Shown here: positions 9,172 to 20,445 of the stretch, in pieces
Numbering within the stretch: the first letter of the stretch is position 1
How the letters are laid out: each line of letters starts with the position of its first letter
NCBI RefSeq assembly: GCF_000378445.1
Contig: NZ_KB899699.1
Span: 84,521-148,520 of the forward strand
Length of the DNA: 64,000 nucleotides
Reading direction: 5' to 3'
Source: Deinococcus aquatilis DSM 23025
Lineage (GTDB): Bacteria > Deinococcota > Deinococci > Deinococcales > Deinococcaceae
The notes under the pieces: model-generated
What the model saw: the letters and a program-made list of their open reading frames with translations, nothing else
The model's database searches: none
What the model was told of the DNA's origin: nothing
Translations under genes and position numbers: made by a program

Positions 9172-11334
9172 ATGATTGCCGCTTCTGCTCCTGCCAATGC
9201 CCTCAAAGTCCTGAAGTCCGTGTGGGGCTACGATGCCTTTCGGGGCGTGCAGGAAGGCATCGTGCAGACCGTGCTGGACGGCGGCAACGCACTGGTGCTG
9301 ATGCCCACGGGCGGGGGCAAGAGCCTGTGTTATCAGTTGCCCGCGCTGCTGCGCCCCGGCGTGGGGATTATCGTGTCGCCCCTGATTGCGCTGATGAAAG
9401 ATCAGGTGGATACCCTGCGTCAGTTGGGCGTGCGGGCGGCTTTCCTGAATTCCACCCTCAGCGCGGGCGAGGTGCGGGATGTGGAGGCGGCGCTGCTGGC
9501 GGGCGAACTCGATCTGCTATATGCCGCGCCTGAGCGTCTGCTTTTGCCGCGTACCCTCGAGCTGCTTTCCCGCGCCCAGATTGCCCTGTTCGCCATCGAT
9601 GAAGCGCACTGCGTCTCTCAGTGGGGGCATGATTTCCGGCCCGAATATCAGCAACTCTCGGTGCTGCCGCAGAGATTCCCCACCATTCCGCGCCTTGCCC
9701 TGACCGCCACCGCCGATGACCGCACCCGCGCCGACATCGTGCAGGTGTTGGGCCTGACGGGTGCGCCCGCTTTCGTGAGTTCCTTTGACCGGCCCAATAT
9801 CCAGTACCGGGTGGCCGCCAAAGAAAGCCCGAAGTCGCAACTGCTGGACTTTATCCGCACCGAACACGCCGGAGACGCGGGCATCGTGTACTGCATGAGC
9901 CGCAAATCAGTCGAAGAAACCGCCAAATGGCTGGTGGCGCAGGGCATCGACGCCGTGCCGTACCACGCGGGTCTGGCTCCCCGTGAGCGCGAAGAGGCCC
10001 AGAACCGCTTTCTGAACGAAGAGGGCCTGATCGTGGTGGCGACCGTGGCGTTCGGCATGGGCATCGACAAACCCAACGTGCGCTTTGTGGCCCACCTTGA
10101 CCTGCCCAAAAGCATGGAAGGCTACTACCAGGAAACCGGGCGTGCGGGCCGAGATAGCCTGCCCAGCACGGCCTGGATGGTGTATGGGCTGGCCGACGTG
10201 GTCAACGTGCGCCGGATGCTGGCCCAGAGTGCCGCGCCCGACGAGGTGCGCCGCGTGGAAGCCGCCAAGCTGGACGCCCTGCTGACCTACTGCGAGACCG
10301 CTTCCTGCCGCCGCCAGATGCTGCTGGAATATTTTGGCGAAACTCTGGCCGAACCCTGCGGCAACTGCGATACCTGCCTGACGCCGCCGCGCACGCGTGA
10401 CGCCACCCGTGAGGCCCAGATGGCGCTGTCGGCGGCCATTCGCACCGGCAACCGCTTCGGCGCGGCGCACCTGACCGATGTGCTGCTGGGCCGGGACACC
10501 GAAAAAGTGCGCGGCATGGGGCATCACCTCCTGCCGACCTACGGTGTGGGCGCAGCTCACAGCGAAAAAACCTGGCGCAATGTGCTGCGCCAACTCGTCA
10601 GCCTCGGCTACCTGACCACCGACGCGAACGGGCACGGCAGCCTGATCGCCACGGCCAAGGCCCGCCCGCTGCTGAAAGGCGAAACCACTCTCAGTCTGCG
10701 CGAAGATGTGCTGCTACCGCGCACCGCCAGCCGCGCCGAACGCCGTCCCAACCGCTCGGCCACCCTGGACGCCGCCGACCAGCCCGTGTTCGACGCGTTG
10801 CGAGCGTGGCGACTGGACAAGGCCCGTGAACAGAGCGTGCCTCCCTACGTCATCTTCCACGACGCCACCCTGACGGCTATCGCCCAGATGCGCCCCAGCA
10901 GTCTGGCCGCGCTGGGCAGCGTGACGGGGGTCGGCGGGCGCAAATTGGATGCCTACGGAGACGATGTCTTGGCCGTGATCCGCCAGCAGCAAGGTGGTGC
11001 AGCACCAACCCTGACCCGCCAGCAGGCCGAAGCGGTGCGCGGCGTCTCATCCAATCTGGCCGTGTTGAGTGTGCTGAAAGCCGCGCCCGTTAGCACTTCT
11101 CCGGCCTCTTCCGGCAACCTAACCGAAGCCCTGCGCGAACTCCGCACCTCCCTCAGCCGGGAATCGGGCCACAGCGCCTTCCTGGTTTTTCCGAACGCCA
11201 CCCTGGAAGCCCTGGCCGTGCGGCAACCCCGCACCTTGGCCGATCTACAGGGCATCGCCGGAATGGGGGAGAAGCGCATTCAGGCCTACGGAGAACGAAT
11301 CGTGGAGGTCGTGCGGGAGATGCAGGGCGAGTAG
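9172..11334 (+). CDS. recQ: ATP-dependent DNA helicase RecQ
   Basis: 720 aa from ATG 9172. 3'-5' DNA helicase of recombination and repair. Walker A PTGGGKS, DEAH-type box AIDEAHCVSQWGHDFRP, motif VI QETGRAGRD, Zn-binding Cys cluster (CETASCRRQM, then CGNCDTC), a winged-helix RQC region at about residues 400-510, and two C-terminal HRDC domains (about 540-610 and 645-718). Start 9172 has TATGCT (9159-9164) 7 nt upstream, matching the leaderless layout; an in-frame ATG at 9160 overlaps that -10 box. D. radiodurans RecQ is known to have three HRDC domains; only two are seen here. Confidence 0.97.
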   Translation: MIAASAPANALKVLKSVWGYDAFRGVQEGIVQTVLDGGNALVLMPTGGGKSLCYQLPALLRPGVGIIVSPLIALMKDQVDTLRQLGVRAAFLNSTLSAGEVRDVEAALLAGELDLLYAAPERLLLPRTLELLSRAQIALFAIDEAHCVSQWGHDFRPEYQQLSVLPQRFPTIPRLALTATADDRTRADIVQVLGLTGAPAFVSSFDRPNIQYRVAAKESPKSQLLDFIRTEHAGDAGIVYCMSRKSVEETAKWLVAQGIDAVPYHAGLAPREREEAQNRFLNEEGLIVVATVAFGMGIDKPNVRFVAHLDLPKSMEGYYQETGRAGRDSLPSTAWMVYGLADVVNVRRMLAQSAAPDEVRRVEAAKLDALLTYCETASCRRQMLLEYFGETLAEPCGNCDTCLTPPRTRDATREAQMALSAAIRTGNRFGAAHLTDVLLGRDTEKVRGMGHHLLPTYGVGAAHSEKTWRNVLRQLVSLGYLTTDANGHGSLIATAKARPLLKGETTLSLREDVLLPRTASRAERRPNRSATLDAADQPVFDALRAWRLDKAREQSVPPYVIFHDATLTAIAQMRPSSLAALGSVTGVGGRKLDAYGDDVLAVIRQQQGGAAPTLTRQQAEAVRGVSSNLAVLSVLKAAPVSTSPASSGNLTEALRELRTSLSRESGHSAFLVFPNATLEALAVRQPRTLADLQGIAGMGEKRIQAYGERIVEVVREMQGE

Positions 11335-11339
11335 CCCAC

Positions 11340-11741
11340 CTATCCCGGTCTGGACGACACTTCCACCTGTTCCCCCGTGCCCCGTTGCCGCGCCGTGTGT
11401 CCGTCTATCTCGCGCTGCAAAAAGTAGTTCAGTAGCGTTCTGAGGGTGGCAATGGCCGCCAGCTTGCCGATTTCGTCCCAGGAAGGCGTGATGGCCGTCC
11501 TCAGAATATCGGCGGCCAGCGCGAATTCCAGCGCCACGGCCAGCCAGCGGGCCAGGTCGAGGCGGATACTTTCCTTCATCACATCGGGCGTTTTGGCGAT
11601 ATCAGGCGCGGCAGGGCGGGCAAGGAACGCTCTCAGGGCACGCCAGGTGGCGATCAATGCGGCAATCGTAATAATCAGGGCGGCGGCGGCCTCTATTCCC
11701 GTCGCCACCAGCCCCGTCCAGGCCTTCACCGTATCTTCCAT
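11340..11741 (-). CDS. DUF1622 family membrane protein
   Basis: 133 aa. One strong N-terminal TM helix (GIEAAAALIITIAALIATW, residues 16-34) followed by a conserved amphipathic region (SIRLDLARWLAVALEFALAA, then DILRTAI, IATLRTLLNYFL). This arrangement is typical of DUF1622, a bacterial inner-membrane family without an assigned function. Start ATG 11741; TATAAC on the minus strand ends 8 nt upstream. It converges on recQ with only 5 nt between stops. Confidence 0.85.
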   Translation of the reverse strand: MEDTVKAWTGLVATGIEAAAALIITIAALIATWRALRAFLARPAAPDIAKTPDVMKESIRLDLARWLAVALEFALAADILRTAITPSWDEIGKLAAIATLRTLLNYFLQREIDGHTARQRGTGEQVEVSSRPG

Positions 11742-11836
11742 GCCCCACTGTTATAGCGGCAGGGAGGGCCGCAGCGTCCAGAGCGACTCTGAAGGCTTGG
11801 GCCTGACAGTCTGTGCCGAGGTGAGAGAGGCTGAGT

Positions 11837-12631
11837 TTATAGAGTCAGCGCCAGCCGTATCGCTTCCGCCAGCCCGCCGTCGTCCACATGCCCGACGTGG
11901 TAGCGGGCTGCCTCCCGCGCCGGAGCGTCGGCGTTGCCCATCGCCACCGGATGGCCCACCACCTGCATGGCCGACACGTCGTTTTCTCCGTCTCCGACCA
12001 TCATCACCCGGTCTAGGGTCAGGCCGTAGCCCGCGGCGATCCGGCGAATGGCGCTGCCTTTGCTGACGCCTGCGCGGGTGGCCGAAATAAACATGACGTC
12101 GGGCATGGCGGGGCTGCCTGCCGGGTGCAGGTCAAGGCCGTCGTGTGGTTCCCCGACCACCTCCGCTTCCTGTTCCCGAGGTACCACCCACTGCGCCCGG
12201 ACCCGCGTGCCCATCAACGTTTCCGGGGCACGCGGCGCATACGGCACTCCCAGCAGGGCGGCGTGCCGCTCGGCGTAGTCTCCGGGCTGGGTCACGGCCC
12301 ATTCGGTATCGGTGTAAATTTCCAGCAGCCGCCCGGTCTGGTGGGCGTGGGCGATCAGATGGTCGAGTGGCCCCTCGGGAATAGGCTCGCTCATGCTTTC
12401 GCCGCCGCCCGCATTCACGATGCTCGCTCCGTTCTGAAAGACGTGCCAGCCGTCGGCGTCCATGCGCTGGGCGTAGCCGAGGGCATTCCCAAGTGCGGGC
12501 CGCCCACTGCACAGTGCGATGCGGACTCCCTGCGCCCGCGCCCCGGCCAGCGCCACCCACACGTCATCTCGAATCACGTTGCCGGTTCCCACCAGCGTTC
12601 CGTCCACATCCACACAGATCAAACCGAGCAT
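11837..12631 (-). CDS. HAD superfamily (Cof-type) phosphatase
   Basis: 264 aa. HAD hydrolase of the IIB/Cof group acting on small phosphorylated substrates. Motif [11 protein letters not shown] (nucleophile Asp 8 or the following Asp), motif II CSGRP, motif III Lys near GVSKGSAI, and motif [14 protein letters not shown]. The cap domain lies at about residues 80-185. Start ATG 12631 is preceded by TAGACT (12646-12641) with a 9-nt gap, consistent with a leaderless message. Substrate cannot be told from sequence. Confidence 0.88.
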   Translation of the reverse strand: MLGLICVDVDGTLVGTGNVIRDDVWVALAGARAQGVRIALCSGRPALGNALGYAQRMDADGWHVFQNGASIVNAGGGESMSEPIPEGPLDHLIAHAHQTGRLLEIYTDTEWAVTQPGDYAERHAALLGVPYAPRAPETLMGTRVRAQWVVPREQEAEVVGEPHDGLDLHPAGSPAMPDVMFISATRAGVSKGSAIRRIAAGYGLTLDRVMMVGDGENDVSAMQVVGHPVAMGNADAPAREAARYHVGHVDDGGLAEAIRLALTL

Positions 12632-12693
12632 ATAGGGTGCAGTCTAGGGCCTTTTCAAAAGGCGTCCGGGCGGCAATCTATAAAGCCTCCTCC

Positions 12694-13581
12694 TTACTCC
12701 TCCCGCTTCCACACGCCTTCCCGGTCCAGCACCGCGCAGCCGCCCACATGTACCGCCGTCACCGTCTGTCCGCGCACTTCCACCTCGACTTCCACCTCTC
12801 CGGGCGTGCCCAGTGCGTGGCCCTGATACACCACACCACAGGCCCGCTCATTGCGTACAGGGAGCTTGCCTTCTGCGGCCAACAGGGCCACCAACGCGCC
12901 CGCCGCGCTCCCGGTCACCGGGTCTTCAGGAATCCCGACTGCCGGGGCAAAGTCCCGCGCCGCAAAACGGTTGACCCCCATCGGGGTATAGGCATAGACG
13001 CTCACCACGTCCAGCGCCTCCGACAGCATCCGAATCTGGGCCAGATCCGGTTCCAGGCCGTCCAGAATGATGCTGTCCAGCAGCGGCACGAACACGCTCC
13101 ACAGACCCGTGCTGCTCGCGGCCAGCGGCAAGCCTTTGTGAATCATCCGCACGTCAATGCCCAGCGCTTCGGCCAGATCGGCGTGCAAACTGCGTGGGAC
13201 AGCCCGCGTTTCGGGCAAGCGCTGGCGCATCCATACTTGCGACGGCACGCCCGCATCACAGACCAGTTGCAGCGGAATGCGGCCCACCAGGGTTTCCAGC
13301 ACCAGATCCTGTCCAGACCAGTGCCCGTGTTGTGCCAGCATCAGTCCCAGTGCAACGCTGGCATGGCCGCAAAAATCCACTTCCTGCGTGGGCGTGAAAT
13401 ACCGCACCCGCACCGCGCCGCTGCTCATGCGCGTCACGAACACTGTTTCGGGCGCATCTACAAAGGCGGCCAGAGCCTGCATTTCCCGCTCCGAGAGGCC
13501 CGAAGCGTCAAGAACCACGCCTGCCCGGTTGCCGAATCCCGGCGTATCCGTGAATGCACTGACTTCGCTGTACGCGATCAT
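12694..13581 (-). CDS. PhzF family isomerase-like protein
   Basis: 295 aa. PhzF-type diaminopimelate-epimerase-like fold: N-terminal [19 protein letters not shown], the catalytic Glu region DAPETVFVT (Glu near residue 45), [10 protein letters not shown], and in the second half [19 protein letters not shown]. The family includes PhzF of phenazine synthesis, but most members, and probably this one, are in genomes without a phenazine operon. Start ATG 13581 with TAGATT (13593-13588) 6 nt upstream, a leaderless arrangement. It is followed by the HAD gene on the same strand. Confidence 0.88.
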   Translation of the reverse strand: MIAYSEVSAFTDTPGFGNRAGVVLDASGLSEREMQALAAFVDAPETVFVTRMSSGAVRVRYFTPTQEVDFCGHASVALGLMLAQHGHWSGQDLVLETLVGRIPLQLVCDAGVPSQVWMRQRLPETRAVPRSLHADLAEALGIDVRMIHKGLPLAASSTGLWSVFVPLLDSIILDGLEPDLAQIRMLSEALDVVSVYAYTPMGVNRFAARDFAPAVGIPEDPVTGSAAGALVALLAAEGKLPVRNERACGVVYQGHALGTPGEVEVEVEVRGQTVTAVHVGGCAVLDREGVWKREE

Positions 13582-13744
13582 GCCCGGAATCTAGCGTATT
13601 CATGGGCCGAAGAAGCGCCACCCGGCAAATCAGACAGAAGTGCGGAAGACGGAAAAATTGAACATCAGATACGCGAGAAGCGTGAGCCACCCTGAATTAT
13701 TTTGGAATAACCAACAAAGTGAAGTATCAATAACCTGCTAAACA

Positions 13745-13785
13745 GGGAAAATGCGCCCCCCCAGTCCTAAACCAGAGGGGCGCAC
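13745..13785 (-). terminator. Terminator of asnS
   Basis: On the minus strand TGCGCCCC (13784-13777) pairs with GGGGCGCA, followed by TTTTCCC. It lies 13 nt after the asnS stop. Confidence 0.75.
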
Positions 13786-13797
13786 ATCTTTCTATTC

Positions 13798-15153
13798 TTA
13801 GGGGGTCATCCGAGTCAGCATCCGGGGAAACGGAATCGCCTCACGGATATGGTCGATGCCCGTAATCCAGGCGATCACGCGCTCCAGGCCCATGCCGTAG
13901 CCTGCGTGCGGCACACTGCCTACCCTCCGCAGATCCAGATACCACTCGAAGGCTTCCAACGGCAAGCCCTGTGCCTCAATCCGGCTTTTGAGCAAATCGT
14001 AATCGTGAATGCGCTCGCTGCCGCCGATGATCTCGCCGTAGCCGTCCGGGGCAATCATGTCGTCACAGAGGGCCAGGCGGGGATCAGCCGGATCAGGCTG
14101 CATATAGAACGCCTTGATCGCCGCCGGGTACTTTTCGATCATCACGGGGCGGTCAAAGGAACTGCCCACGATGGTCTCATGCGGTGCGCCCAGATCGTCG
14201 CCCCATTCCACGGGCTGCACATCGGCCTGCACGTTGTCGGGGAGGTCACCTGCTTCGATCCGGGTGCGAATGATCTCCAGCGCCTCGGTGTAGGTCACAC
14301 GGGGATAGTTGCCCTCTGCCGCGCCCTGCAAGCGGCTGATGTCGCGGCCCAACAATTCCAGCTCTGTGGCGCATTCCGCCAGCACCTGCCGCACGATAAA
14401 GCTGATCATGCGCTCCTGCAGGGCCATATTCTGCTCGTGATTGCTGGGGGCCACTTCCGGCTCGATCATCCAGAATTCCAGCAGATGGCGGCGCGTCTTG
14501 CTCTTCTCGGCGCGGAAGGTGGGGCCAAAGGTATATACCTTGCCAAACGCCATCGCCCCTGCTTCGGCGTGCAGTTGCCCGGTCTGGCTCAGGTACGCCT
14601 TGTCCTCTCCGAACAGGTCGATTTCAAACAGTTCGGTGGTGTCCTCGGCGGCATTGGGCGTAAAGAACGGCGCATCGAAGCGCACGAAGCCTTCGCCATG
14701 GAAAAAGGTGGTGATGGCCCGCTGCACGCAGTCGCGTACCCGCAGCACAGCCCACGGGCGACGGTGACGCAGCCAGAGATGACGGTGATCCATCAAAAAT
14801 TCGATGCCGTGTTCTTTGGGCGTAATCGGATATTCCGCGTGATTCTCGCCAATGGGCGTCACTTCGCGCACGCTGAGTTCCACGCCACCGGGAGCGCGTT
14901 CATCGGCCCGGACTTCTCCGGTGATCCACGCGGCCTGCTCCTGCGTCAGCCGTTTGGCAGCCTCGAAGACCTCCTCAGTCACGTCGCCCTTGAACACCGT
15001 GCCCTGCACGAAGCCGGTGCCGTCGCGCAATTTCAGGAACTGGATCTTGCCTTTGCCGCTCTTGTCGGTCAGCCACGCGCCGAGGGTCACGGTCTCGCCG
15101 ATGTGTTGTTTTAGATCACGAATGGTGGTGGTTGCAGAGAACTCTGATGGCAT
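13798..15153 (-). CDS. asnS: Asparaginyl-tRNA synthetase
   Basis: 451 aa class IIb synthetase charging tRNA-Asn. N-terminal OB-fold anticodon-binding domain (about residues 10-105), then motif 2 region [20 protein letters not shown] and the AsnRS signature [19 protein letters not shown], and C-terminal motif 3 ([15 protein letters not shown]). [13 protein letters not shown] supports AsnRS over archaeal-type AspRS. Start ATG 15153 with TAGACT (15166-15161) 7 nt upstream; the frame extends much further 5' but through the divergent gene. Deinococcus is known to keep AsnRS beside the transamidation route. Confidence 0.96.
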   Translation of the reverse strand: MPSEFSATTTIRDLKQHIGETVTLGAWLTDKSGKGKIQFLKLRDGTGFVQGTVFKGDVTEEVFEAAKRLTQEQAAWITGEVRADERAPGGVELSVREVTPIGENHAEYPITPKEHGIEFLMDHRHLWLRHRRPWAVLRVRDCVQRAITTFFHGEGFVRFDAPFFTPNAAEDTTELFEIDLFGEDKAYLSQTGQLHAEAGAMAFGKVYTFGPTFRAEKSKTRRHLLEFWMIEPEVAPSNHEQNMALQERMISFIVRQVLAECATELELLGRDISRLQGAAEGNYPRVTYTEALEIIRTRIEAGDLPDNVQADVQPVEWGDDLGAPHETIVGSSFDRPVMIEKYPAAIKAFYMQPDPADPRLALCDDMIAPDGYGEIIGGSERIHDYDLLKSRIEAQGLPLEAFEWYLDLRRVGSVPHAGYGMGLERVIAWITGIDHIREAIPFPRMLTRMTP

Positions 15154-15160
15154 GGCCGGA

Positions 15161-15183
15161 AGTCTAGCCCGCCCGCCTATAGT
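15161..15183. promoter_or_regulatory. Paired divergent -10 boxes of asnS and the DUF1697 gene
   Basis: Minus-strand TAGACT (15166-15161) stands 7 nt from the asnS ATG; plus-strand TATAGT (15178-15183) stands 6 nt from the DUF1697 ATG. The two start codons are separated by only 36 bp and neither has an SD, so both mRNAs are probably leaderless and the two promoters overlap physically. Confidence 0.6.
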
Positions 15184-15189
15184 TCTTCT

Positions 15190-15714
15190 ATGGCTGGCCG
15201 TTTTGTTCTGCTTCTGCGCGGTATCAATGTGGGCGGTCATCGCCGCGTCCCGATGGCCGACCTGCGCCGCGTCCTGACCGATCTGGGCTTGGAGGACGTG
15301 AAAACGTATATCCAGAGTGGCAACGCCATCTTCGGCACGGGCAGGGAAGAGACCGACCTCTCGCCTGCCATCGCAGCCGCCCTGCACGCCGAATTTGGCT
15401 TTCCTATAGCGATGACTCTCCGCACTGCCGCCGAATGGCAGGCGCTGTCCAGCCCGTATCCGGCAGGCAAGCAGACGCACATAGCTTTTCTGTCGTCCCT
15501 ACCAGAGCCGGAACGTGTGCTGGCTCTGCAAGCCCAAGACTTTGCCCCCGACCTGTGGACCCTGAGTGGGCGCGACCTGCATCTGTATTATCCGGGCGGT
15601 ACACAGGCGGCGCGGCTGACCCACGCCCTTCTGGAGCGGCGGTTGGGTATAAACGCCACGGTGCGGAATTGGCAGACCGTGGAGGCGCTCAGGCAGCGGC
15701 TTGAAGAGCATTGA
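15190..15714 (+). CDS. DUF1697 family protein
   Basis: 174 aa. Typical DUF1697 start [19 protein letters not shown], then [17 protein letters not shown] and the C-terminal [15 protein letters not shown]. The family is widespread and uncharacterised, with an alpha/beta fold. ATG 15190 is 6 nt after TATAGT and has no SD, so a leaderless transcript is likely. Divergent from asnS. Confidence 0.9.
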   Translation: MAGRFVLLLRGINVGGHRRVPMADLRRVLTDLGLEDVKTYIQSGNAIFGTGREETDLSPAIAAALHAEFGFPIAMTLRTAAEWQALSSPYPAGKQTHIAFLSSLPEPERVLALQAQDFAPDLWTLSGRDLHLYYPGGTQAARLTHALLERRLGINATVRNWQTVEALRQRLEEH

Positions 15715-15763
15715 GAGCGAGACCATGGAGAATTCCACTTTTATTGACACTATCAAACAAAAA

Positions 15764-15800
15764 TCTCACGACCTAAACTTATCGTGAATACTTTCACTTA
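15764..15800 (-). repeat. 37-bp intergenic repeat, copy 1
   Basis: Copy of a 37-bp element. On the plus strand it contains TCACGACC, a 7-nt variable stretch, then ATCGTGAATACTTTCACTTA. Inner inverted repeat TCACGA/TCGTGA plus GTGAA/TTCAC. Read on the minus strand the hairpin is followed by GATTTTTGTTTG, a terminator-like tail 3' of tpiA. A second hairpin CCCCGC/GCGGGG (15816-15836) lies between it and tpiA. It lies between convergent genes. Confidence 0.8.
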
Positions 15801-15872
15801 ATGTCTTAGCAATCACCCCGCCAGATCGCAGCGGGGCAATATCAGCCAGAAGCACAGGCTCCGGCTTGTCTC

Positions 15873-16607
15873 TTACTTCAGGGCGTCGCTCATGCCGACC
15901 ACATCGGCCACTTTCAGGCTCGCGCCGCCCACCAACGCGCCGTTCACGTTCGGCTTGGCGCAGATAGACGCGATATTGTCGGGCTTCACGCTGCCGCCGT
16001 ACAGAATACGGATGCTGTCGGCAGCCTCGCCGTAGAGGGTTCGCAATTCCTCGCGGATGGCGGCGGCCAATTCTTCGGCGTCCTCGGCGGTGGCGGTTTT
16101 GCCCGTGCCAATCGCCCAGACAGGTTCATAGGCAATCACAACATCGGTGCCCACGCCCGCCAGGCTGCCACGCAACTGGGCCAGCGTGTAGGGCACCTGC
16201 TCGCCGCGTTCGCGCACGTCCAGCCCTTCGCCCACACACACGATGGGCGTGAGGCCGCCTGCCTGAGCCTGCGCTGCCTTGGCCGCCACCACCGCATCGG
16301 TTTCACCGTGATATTCGCGCCGCTCGCTGTGGCCCACCACGGCGTATTTCGCGCCCACGTCCTTCAGCATCGCCGCGCTGATCTCGCCCGTGTACGCGCC
16401 CGACACATGCTGCGACACGTCCTGACCGCCAATTGCCACACCACTTTCACGCAGCGTCCACGCCAGGCCCTGTAAATGGGTCGCCGGAGCCATCACTGCC
16501 AGTTCAGCTTCTCCCAGCGAGAGGGCGGCCAACAGCTCAGTGCCCCAGGCCATCGCCTCGGACGGCGTTTTATTCATTTTCCAATTCAACGCAAGTAGGT
16601 TCTTCAT
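15873..16607 (-). CDS. tpiA: Triosephosphate isomerase
   Basis: 244 aa. Interconverts dihydroxyacetone phosphate and glyceraldehyde 3-phosphate. Conserved NWKMNK (Asn 8, Lys 10), catalytic His 93 in [10 protein letters not shown], catalytic Glu 161 in [14 protein letters not shown], and phosphate loop YGGSVKPDN. Start ATG 16607 overlaps the stop of the preceding NIPSNAP gene by 4 nt (ATGA), so it is translationally coupled. Last gene of gap-pgk-NIPSNAP-tpiA. Confidence 0.98.
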   Translation of the reverse strand: MKNLLALNWKMNKTPSEAMAWGTELLAALSLGEAELAVMAPATHLQGLAWTLRESGVAIGGQDVSQHVSGAYTGEISAAMLKDVGAKYAVVGHSERREYHGETDAVVAAKAAQAQAGGLTPIVCVGEGLDVRERGEQVPYTLAQLRGSLAGVGTDVVIAYEPVWAIGTGKTATAEDAEELAAAIREELRTLYGEAADSIRILYGGSVKPDNIASICAKPNVNGALVGGASLKVADVVGMSDALK

Positions 16608-16906
16608 TGAGGCTCCATTCCGTCTAGGACGGGTCTTAAAAAAGTACGGTCATAGCGGTGCATCAGCTCGGGCAGTTCTTTAAACAACGCCTGACACACC
16701 GGATCGGCAGCCGAGGCTTCCCGGTACGTTTCATACGCCGCCAAGCTCGGAAAGCTGAACAACGCGTAAGCCACGTCGCTGGCTCCCTCGGATGGCATGA
16801 AATACCCGTGATGCTGGCCGCCAAATCGGTTGACGAGCGTGATCCATTTGCGCCCGTAGACCTCGAAGTCGGCCTCTCGGCCTGCCTTGAGTTCATAGCG
16901 CAGCAA
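16604..16906 (-). CDS. NIPSNAP family protein
   Basis: 100 aa. Dimeric alpha/beta-barrel NIPSNAP-like protein: [16 protein letters not shown], then [20 protein letters not shown] and [12 protein letters not shown]. The biochemical role of bacterial members is unknown. Read from TTG 16906, 14 nt after the pgk stop, without an SD, so coupling to pgk is likely and the start is uncertain. It overlaps tpiA by 4 nt, so it is fixed inside the triose-phosphate operon. Confidence 0.75.
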   Translation of the reverse strand: MLRYELKAGREADFEVYGRKWITLVNRFGGQHHGYFMPSEGASDVAYALFSFPSLAAYETYREASAADPVCQALFKELPELMHRYDRTFLRPVLDGMEPQ

Positions 16907-16920
16907 GCAGGTGACGGGCG

Positions 16921-18090
16921 TTATTTCATCGCCTCCACGCCTGGCAGCGCCTTACCTTCCAGCAGTTCCAGACTTGCGCCGCCGCCCGTGCTGATGTGGC
17001 TCACGCGGTCAGCCTGCCCACTCTTGTTGATGGCGCTCACGCTGTCGCCGCCGCCGATCACGCTGTAGGTGTCCGGCCCCAGATCGGCCACGGCCTTGGC
17101 GATGGCGTTGGTGCCGCTGGCGAATTTCTCAAACTCAAAGACTCCCATCGGGCCGTTCCAGAAGACAGTTTTGGCTCCCTGCAAGGCTGCCGTGAATGCC
17201 TTCTGGCTATCGGGGCCGATGTCCATGCCCTCCCAGTCGTCGGGAATGTCGCCCGTGGGCACGACGCGGGTGTTGGCCTCGGCACTGAAGGCGTCGCCCG
17301 CCAGCGTATCGGTGGGCAGGACGATCTTGTCTCCGTACTGGCCCAGCAATTCACGCGCCTTGTCCAGAAAGTCGTCCTCGTGAATGCTCTTGCCAATCTT
17401 GCCGCCCTGCGCCTTGACGAACGTATACGCCATGCCGCCGCCGATCAGCATGCGGTCCACCACGGGCAGCAGATTCTCGATGACCAGCAATTTATCGGAC
17501 ACCTTCGCGCCGCCGATGATGACCACATATGGGCGCTCTGGCTCGTGCAGCAGCTTGCTGAGGGCCACCACTTCGGCGGCCAGCAGGGTTCCGCCCGCGT
17601 GAGGCAGGTGCGCCGCCACCCCACTCACCGAGCTGTGGGCGCGGTGGGCGCTGCCGAAGGCGTCCAGCACGAAGGCGTCGCCCAGGCGGGCCAGCTTTTC
17701 CGACAGGGCCGCGTCGTTCTTTTCCTCGCCTGCCTCAAAGCGCACATTTTCCAGCAGGGCCACGTCGCCGGGCTGCATTTCCTGCACTTCGTTCAGGGTT
17801 TCCTCGCTGCTGGGCAGGCTCCCGATAAAGCGCACATCGCGCTTCAGGGCCTTTTCCAGTGCCCCAGCCACGGCCTTCAGGCTGTACTTGGCTTCCGGTC
17901 CGCCCTTGGGACGCCCCAGGTGGCTCATCAGCACCACCGAAGCGCCGCCGTCCAGCAACGCCTGAATGGTGGGCAGGCTGGCCGTGATGCGGGTATCGTC
18001 TTGCACCACGCCGTCTTTGAGGGGCACGTTGTAATCGACGCGCACCAGTACGCGCTTGCCTGCGACATCAAGTGAATTCAGTGTTTGCAT
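16921..18090 (-). CDS. pgk: Phosphoglycerate kinase
   Basis: 389 aa. Transfers phosphate between 1,3-bisphosphoglycerate and ADP. N-terminal [30 protein letters not shown]-terminal nucleotide-binding [28 protein letters not shown] and GGGDSVSA. Start ATG 18090 with AAGGAG 6 nt upstream. Separated from gap by 80 nt that hold a 15-bp perfect inverted repeat. Confidence 0.98.
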   Translation of the reverse strand: MQTLNSLDVAGKRVLVRVDYNVPLKDGVVQDDTRITASLPTIQALLDGGASVVLMSHLGRPKGGPEAKYSLKAVAGALEKALKRDVRFIGSLPSSEETLNEVQEMQPGDVALLENVRFEAGEEKNDAALSEKLARLGDAFVLDAFGSAHRAHSSVSGVAAHLPHAGGTLLAAEVVALSKLLHEPERPYVVIIGGAKVSDKLLVIENLLPVVDRMLIGGGMAYTFVKAQGGKIGKSIHEDDFLDKARELLGQYGDKIVLPTDTLAGDAFSAEANTRVVPTGDIPDDWEGMDIGPDSQKAFTAALQGAKTVFWNGPMGVFEFEKFASGTNAIAKAVADLGPDTYSVIGGGDSVSAINKSGQADRVSHISTGGGASLELLEGKALPGVEAMK

Positions 18091-18109
18091 GGTTGCTCCT
18101 TGGGTAGAG

Positions 18110-18158
18110 CTATGGGCTATGGGCCATGAGCACCAACGCTCTAGCCCATAGCCCATAG
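18110..18158. repeat. Perfect 15-bp inverted repeat between gap and pgk
   Basis: CTATGGGCTATGGGC (18110-18124) is perfectly complementary to 18144-18158 across a 19-nt loop. Each arm is itself a near-tandem repeat of TATGGGC. TAGAGC (18105-18110) can also pair with GCTCTA (18138-18143) as an alternative fold. No T-run follows on the minus strand, so it is not a standard intrinsic terminator; mRNA processing or stability between gap and pgk is possible. Confidence 0.8.
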
Positions 18159-18170
18159 ATCAAAGCCGAT

Positions 18171-19229
<1,059 letters not shown>

Positions 19230-19317
19230 TCATGCCGACCACGCGTGAGCGAGTCTACTCTACCCGGCACCAGACAGCTTCGTGTCTTCTGGACACCAAC
19301 CGATCTTTAGACCGGGT

Positions 19318-20445
19318 TCATTCCTGAGCGGCCACCGTGCGCGCATAGGCGTCCAGGTAACGCGGCACGATCTGATCGGGATGAAAGCGCGTGGTGGCCG
19401 CGTGCCGTGCCGCCGTGCCCATGCGCTGATACAGGTCGCGGTCACGCAGCACCCGCAGCGCGGCGTCGGCCATCGCGTCCACATCGCCCACGTCGGCCAT
19501 AAACCCGGTCACACCTTCCTCGACCACTTCGGGAATGCCTCCAGCACGGGTGGCGACCACCGGAACCTCACAGCTCATGGCTTCCAGCGCGGCCAGCCCA
19601 AAGCTCTCGTTACTGCTGGGCAGCAAAAACAGATCGCTGATGCCCAGCACGGTCTGAACATCCGGGAAAGAGCCGAGAAAATGCGTGCGCCCGATAACGC
19701 CCAGCGTTTTTGCCAGCTCGAAGGCGCGGGGCCGCTCGGGGCCGTCTCCGATCATCAATAGCCGCGCCGGAATCTCGGAGGCCACCCGTGCAAACACCTC
19801 GATCACGTCTTCTGCACGCTTCACGGGCCGGAAGTTGCTGACATGCACCAGCAGGGCCTCGTCGGGGTGGGCAAAGCGGGCGCGAACGGTGGGGTCGGTG
19901 ATCCGCACGAACCGTCCGGCGTCCACAAAGTTGTGAATGACCTCGATTTCCCGGTCAATGCCGAACAGTTCCCGCGTCTGGTCGGCCAGAAAACGTGACA
20001 CCGCCGTCACATGGTCGCTGCGCTCGATGGCGTGCCGGGTGGTGTGCCGGAAGGCGGGTTCCGCGCCCACCAGCGTCACGTCGGTGCCGTGCAGCGTGGT
20101 CATGACCCGCGTTTTGCCGGTGATGGCCCGCGCATGAATGGCCGCCGTCGCGTGCGGAATCGCGTAATGCGCGTGCGTCAGTTCCACGCCTTTTTCCAGA
20201 ATCACTTCGGTGAGGGTATTGGCCGCCGCCAGTTCGGGGTAAGGCTGATCGAACAGGGCGTAGGCGAAGCCGCTGACCTGATGAAAAAACGGCCCCTGCA
20301 CGCCGCCGTGCCCCGACAGCCGGAACGGTTGCGCCGATCCCACGAAGTGCACCTCGTGGCCTGCCTGCGCCACCATCAGCCCCAGTTCGGTGGCGACCAC
20401 GCCCGATCCGCCCGCGCTGGCATGACATAACACGGCCACCTTCAA
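19318..20445 (-). CDS. bshA: N-acetyl-alpha-D-glucosaminyl L-malate synthase BshA
   Basis: 375 aa GT4 glycosyltransferase making GlcNAc-malate, the first step of bacillithiol, the low-molecular-weight thiol of Deinococcus and Firmicutes. BshA-type features: [55 protein letters not shown] and the donor-site E-x7-E region ([20 protein letters not shown]). Start is TTG at 20445 with CTGGAG about 6 nt upstream. A minus-strand TATACT at 20509-20504 is a likely -10 box. Confidence 0.92.
   Translation of the reverse strand: MKVAVLCHASAGGSGVVATELGLMVAQAGHEVHFVGSAQPFRLSGHGGVQGPFFHQVSGFAYALFDQPYPELAAANTLTEVILEKGVELTHAHYAIPHATAAIHARAITGKTRVMTTLHGTDVTLVGAEPAFRHTTRHAIERSDHVTAVSRFLADQTRELFGIDREIEVIHNFVDAGRFVRITDPTVRARFAHPDEALLVHVSNFRPVKRAEDVIEVFARVASEIPARLLMIGDGPERPRAFELAKTLGVIGRTHFLGSFPDVQTVLGISDLFLLPSSNESFGLAALEAMSCEVPVVATRAGGIPEVVEEGVTGFMADVGDVDAMADAALRVLRDRDLYQRMGTAARHAATTRFHPDQIVPRYLDAYARTVAAQE

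Noticed and set aside
12649..12663. Palindrome GCCTTTT-C-AAAAGGC between PhzF and HAD genes
   Set aside because: A short hairpin with a 1-nt loop and no T-run; probably chance or a minor stability element.
13715..13745. Possible fifth, decayed copy of the 37-bp repeat (AAGTGAAGTATCAATAACC)
   Set aside because: Only about ten bases match and the inverted repeat is lost.
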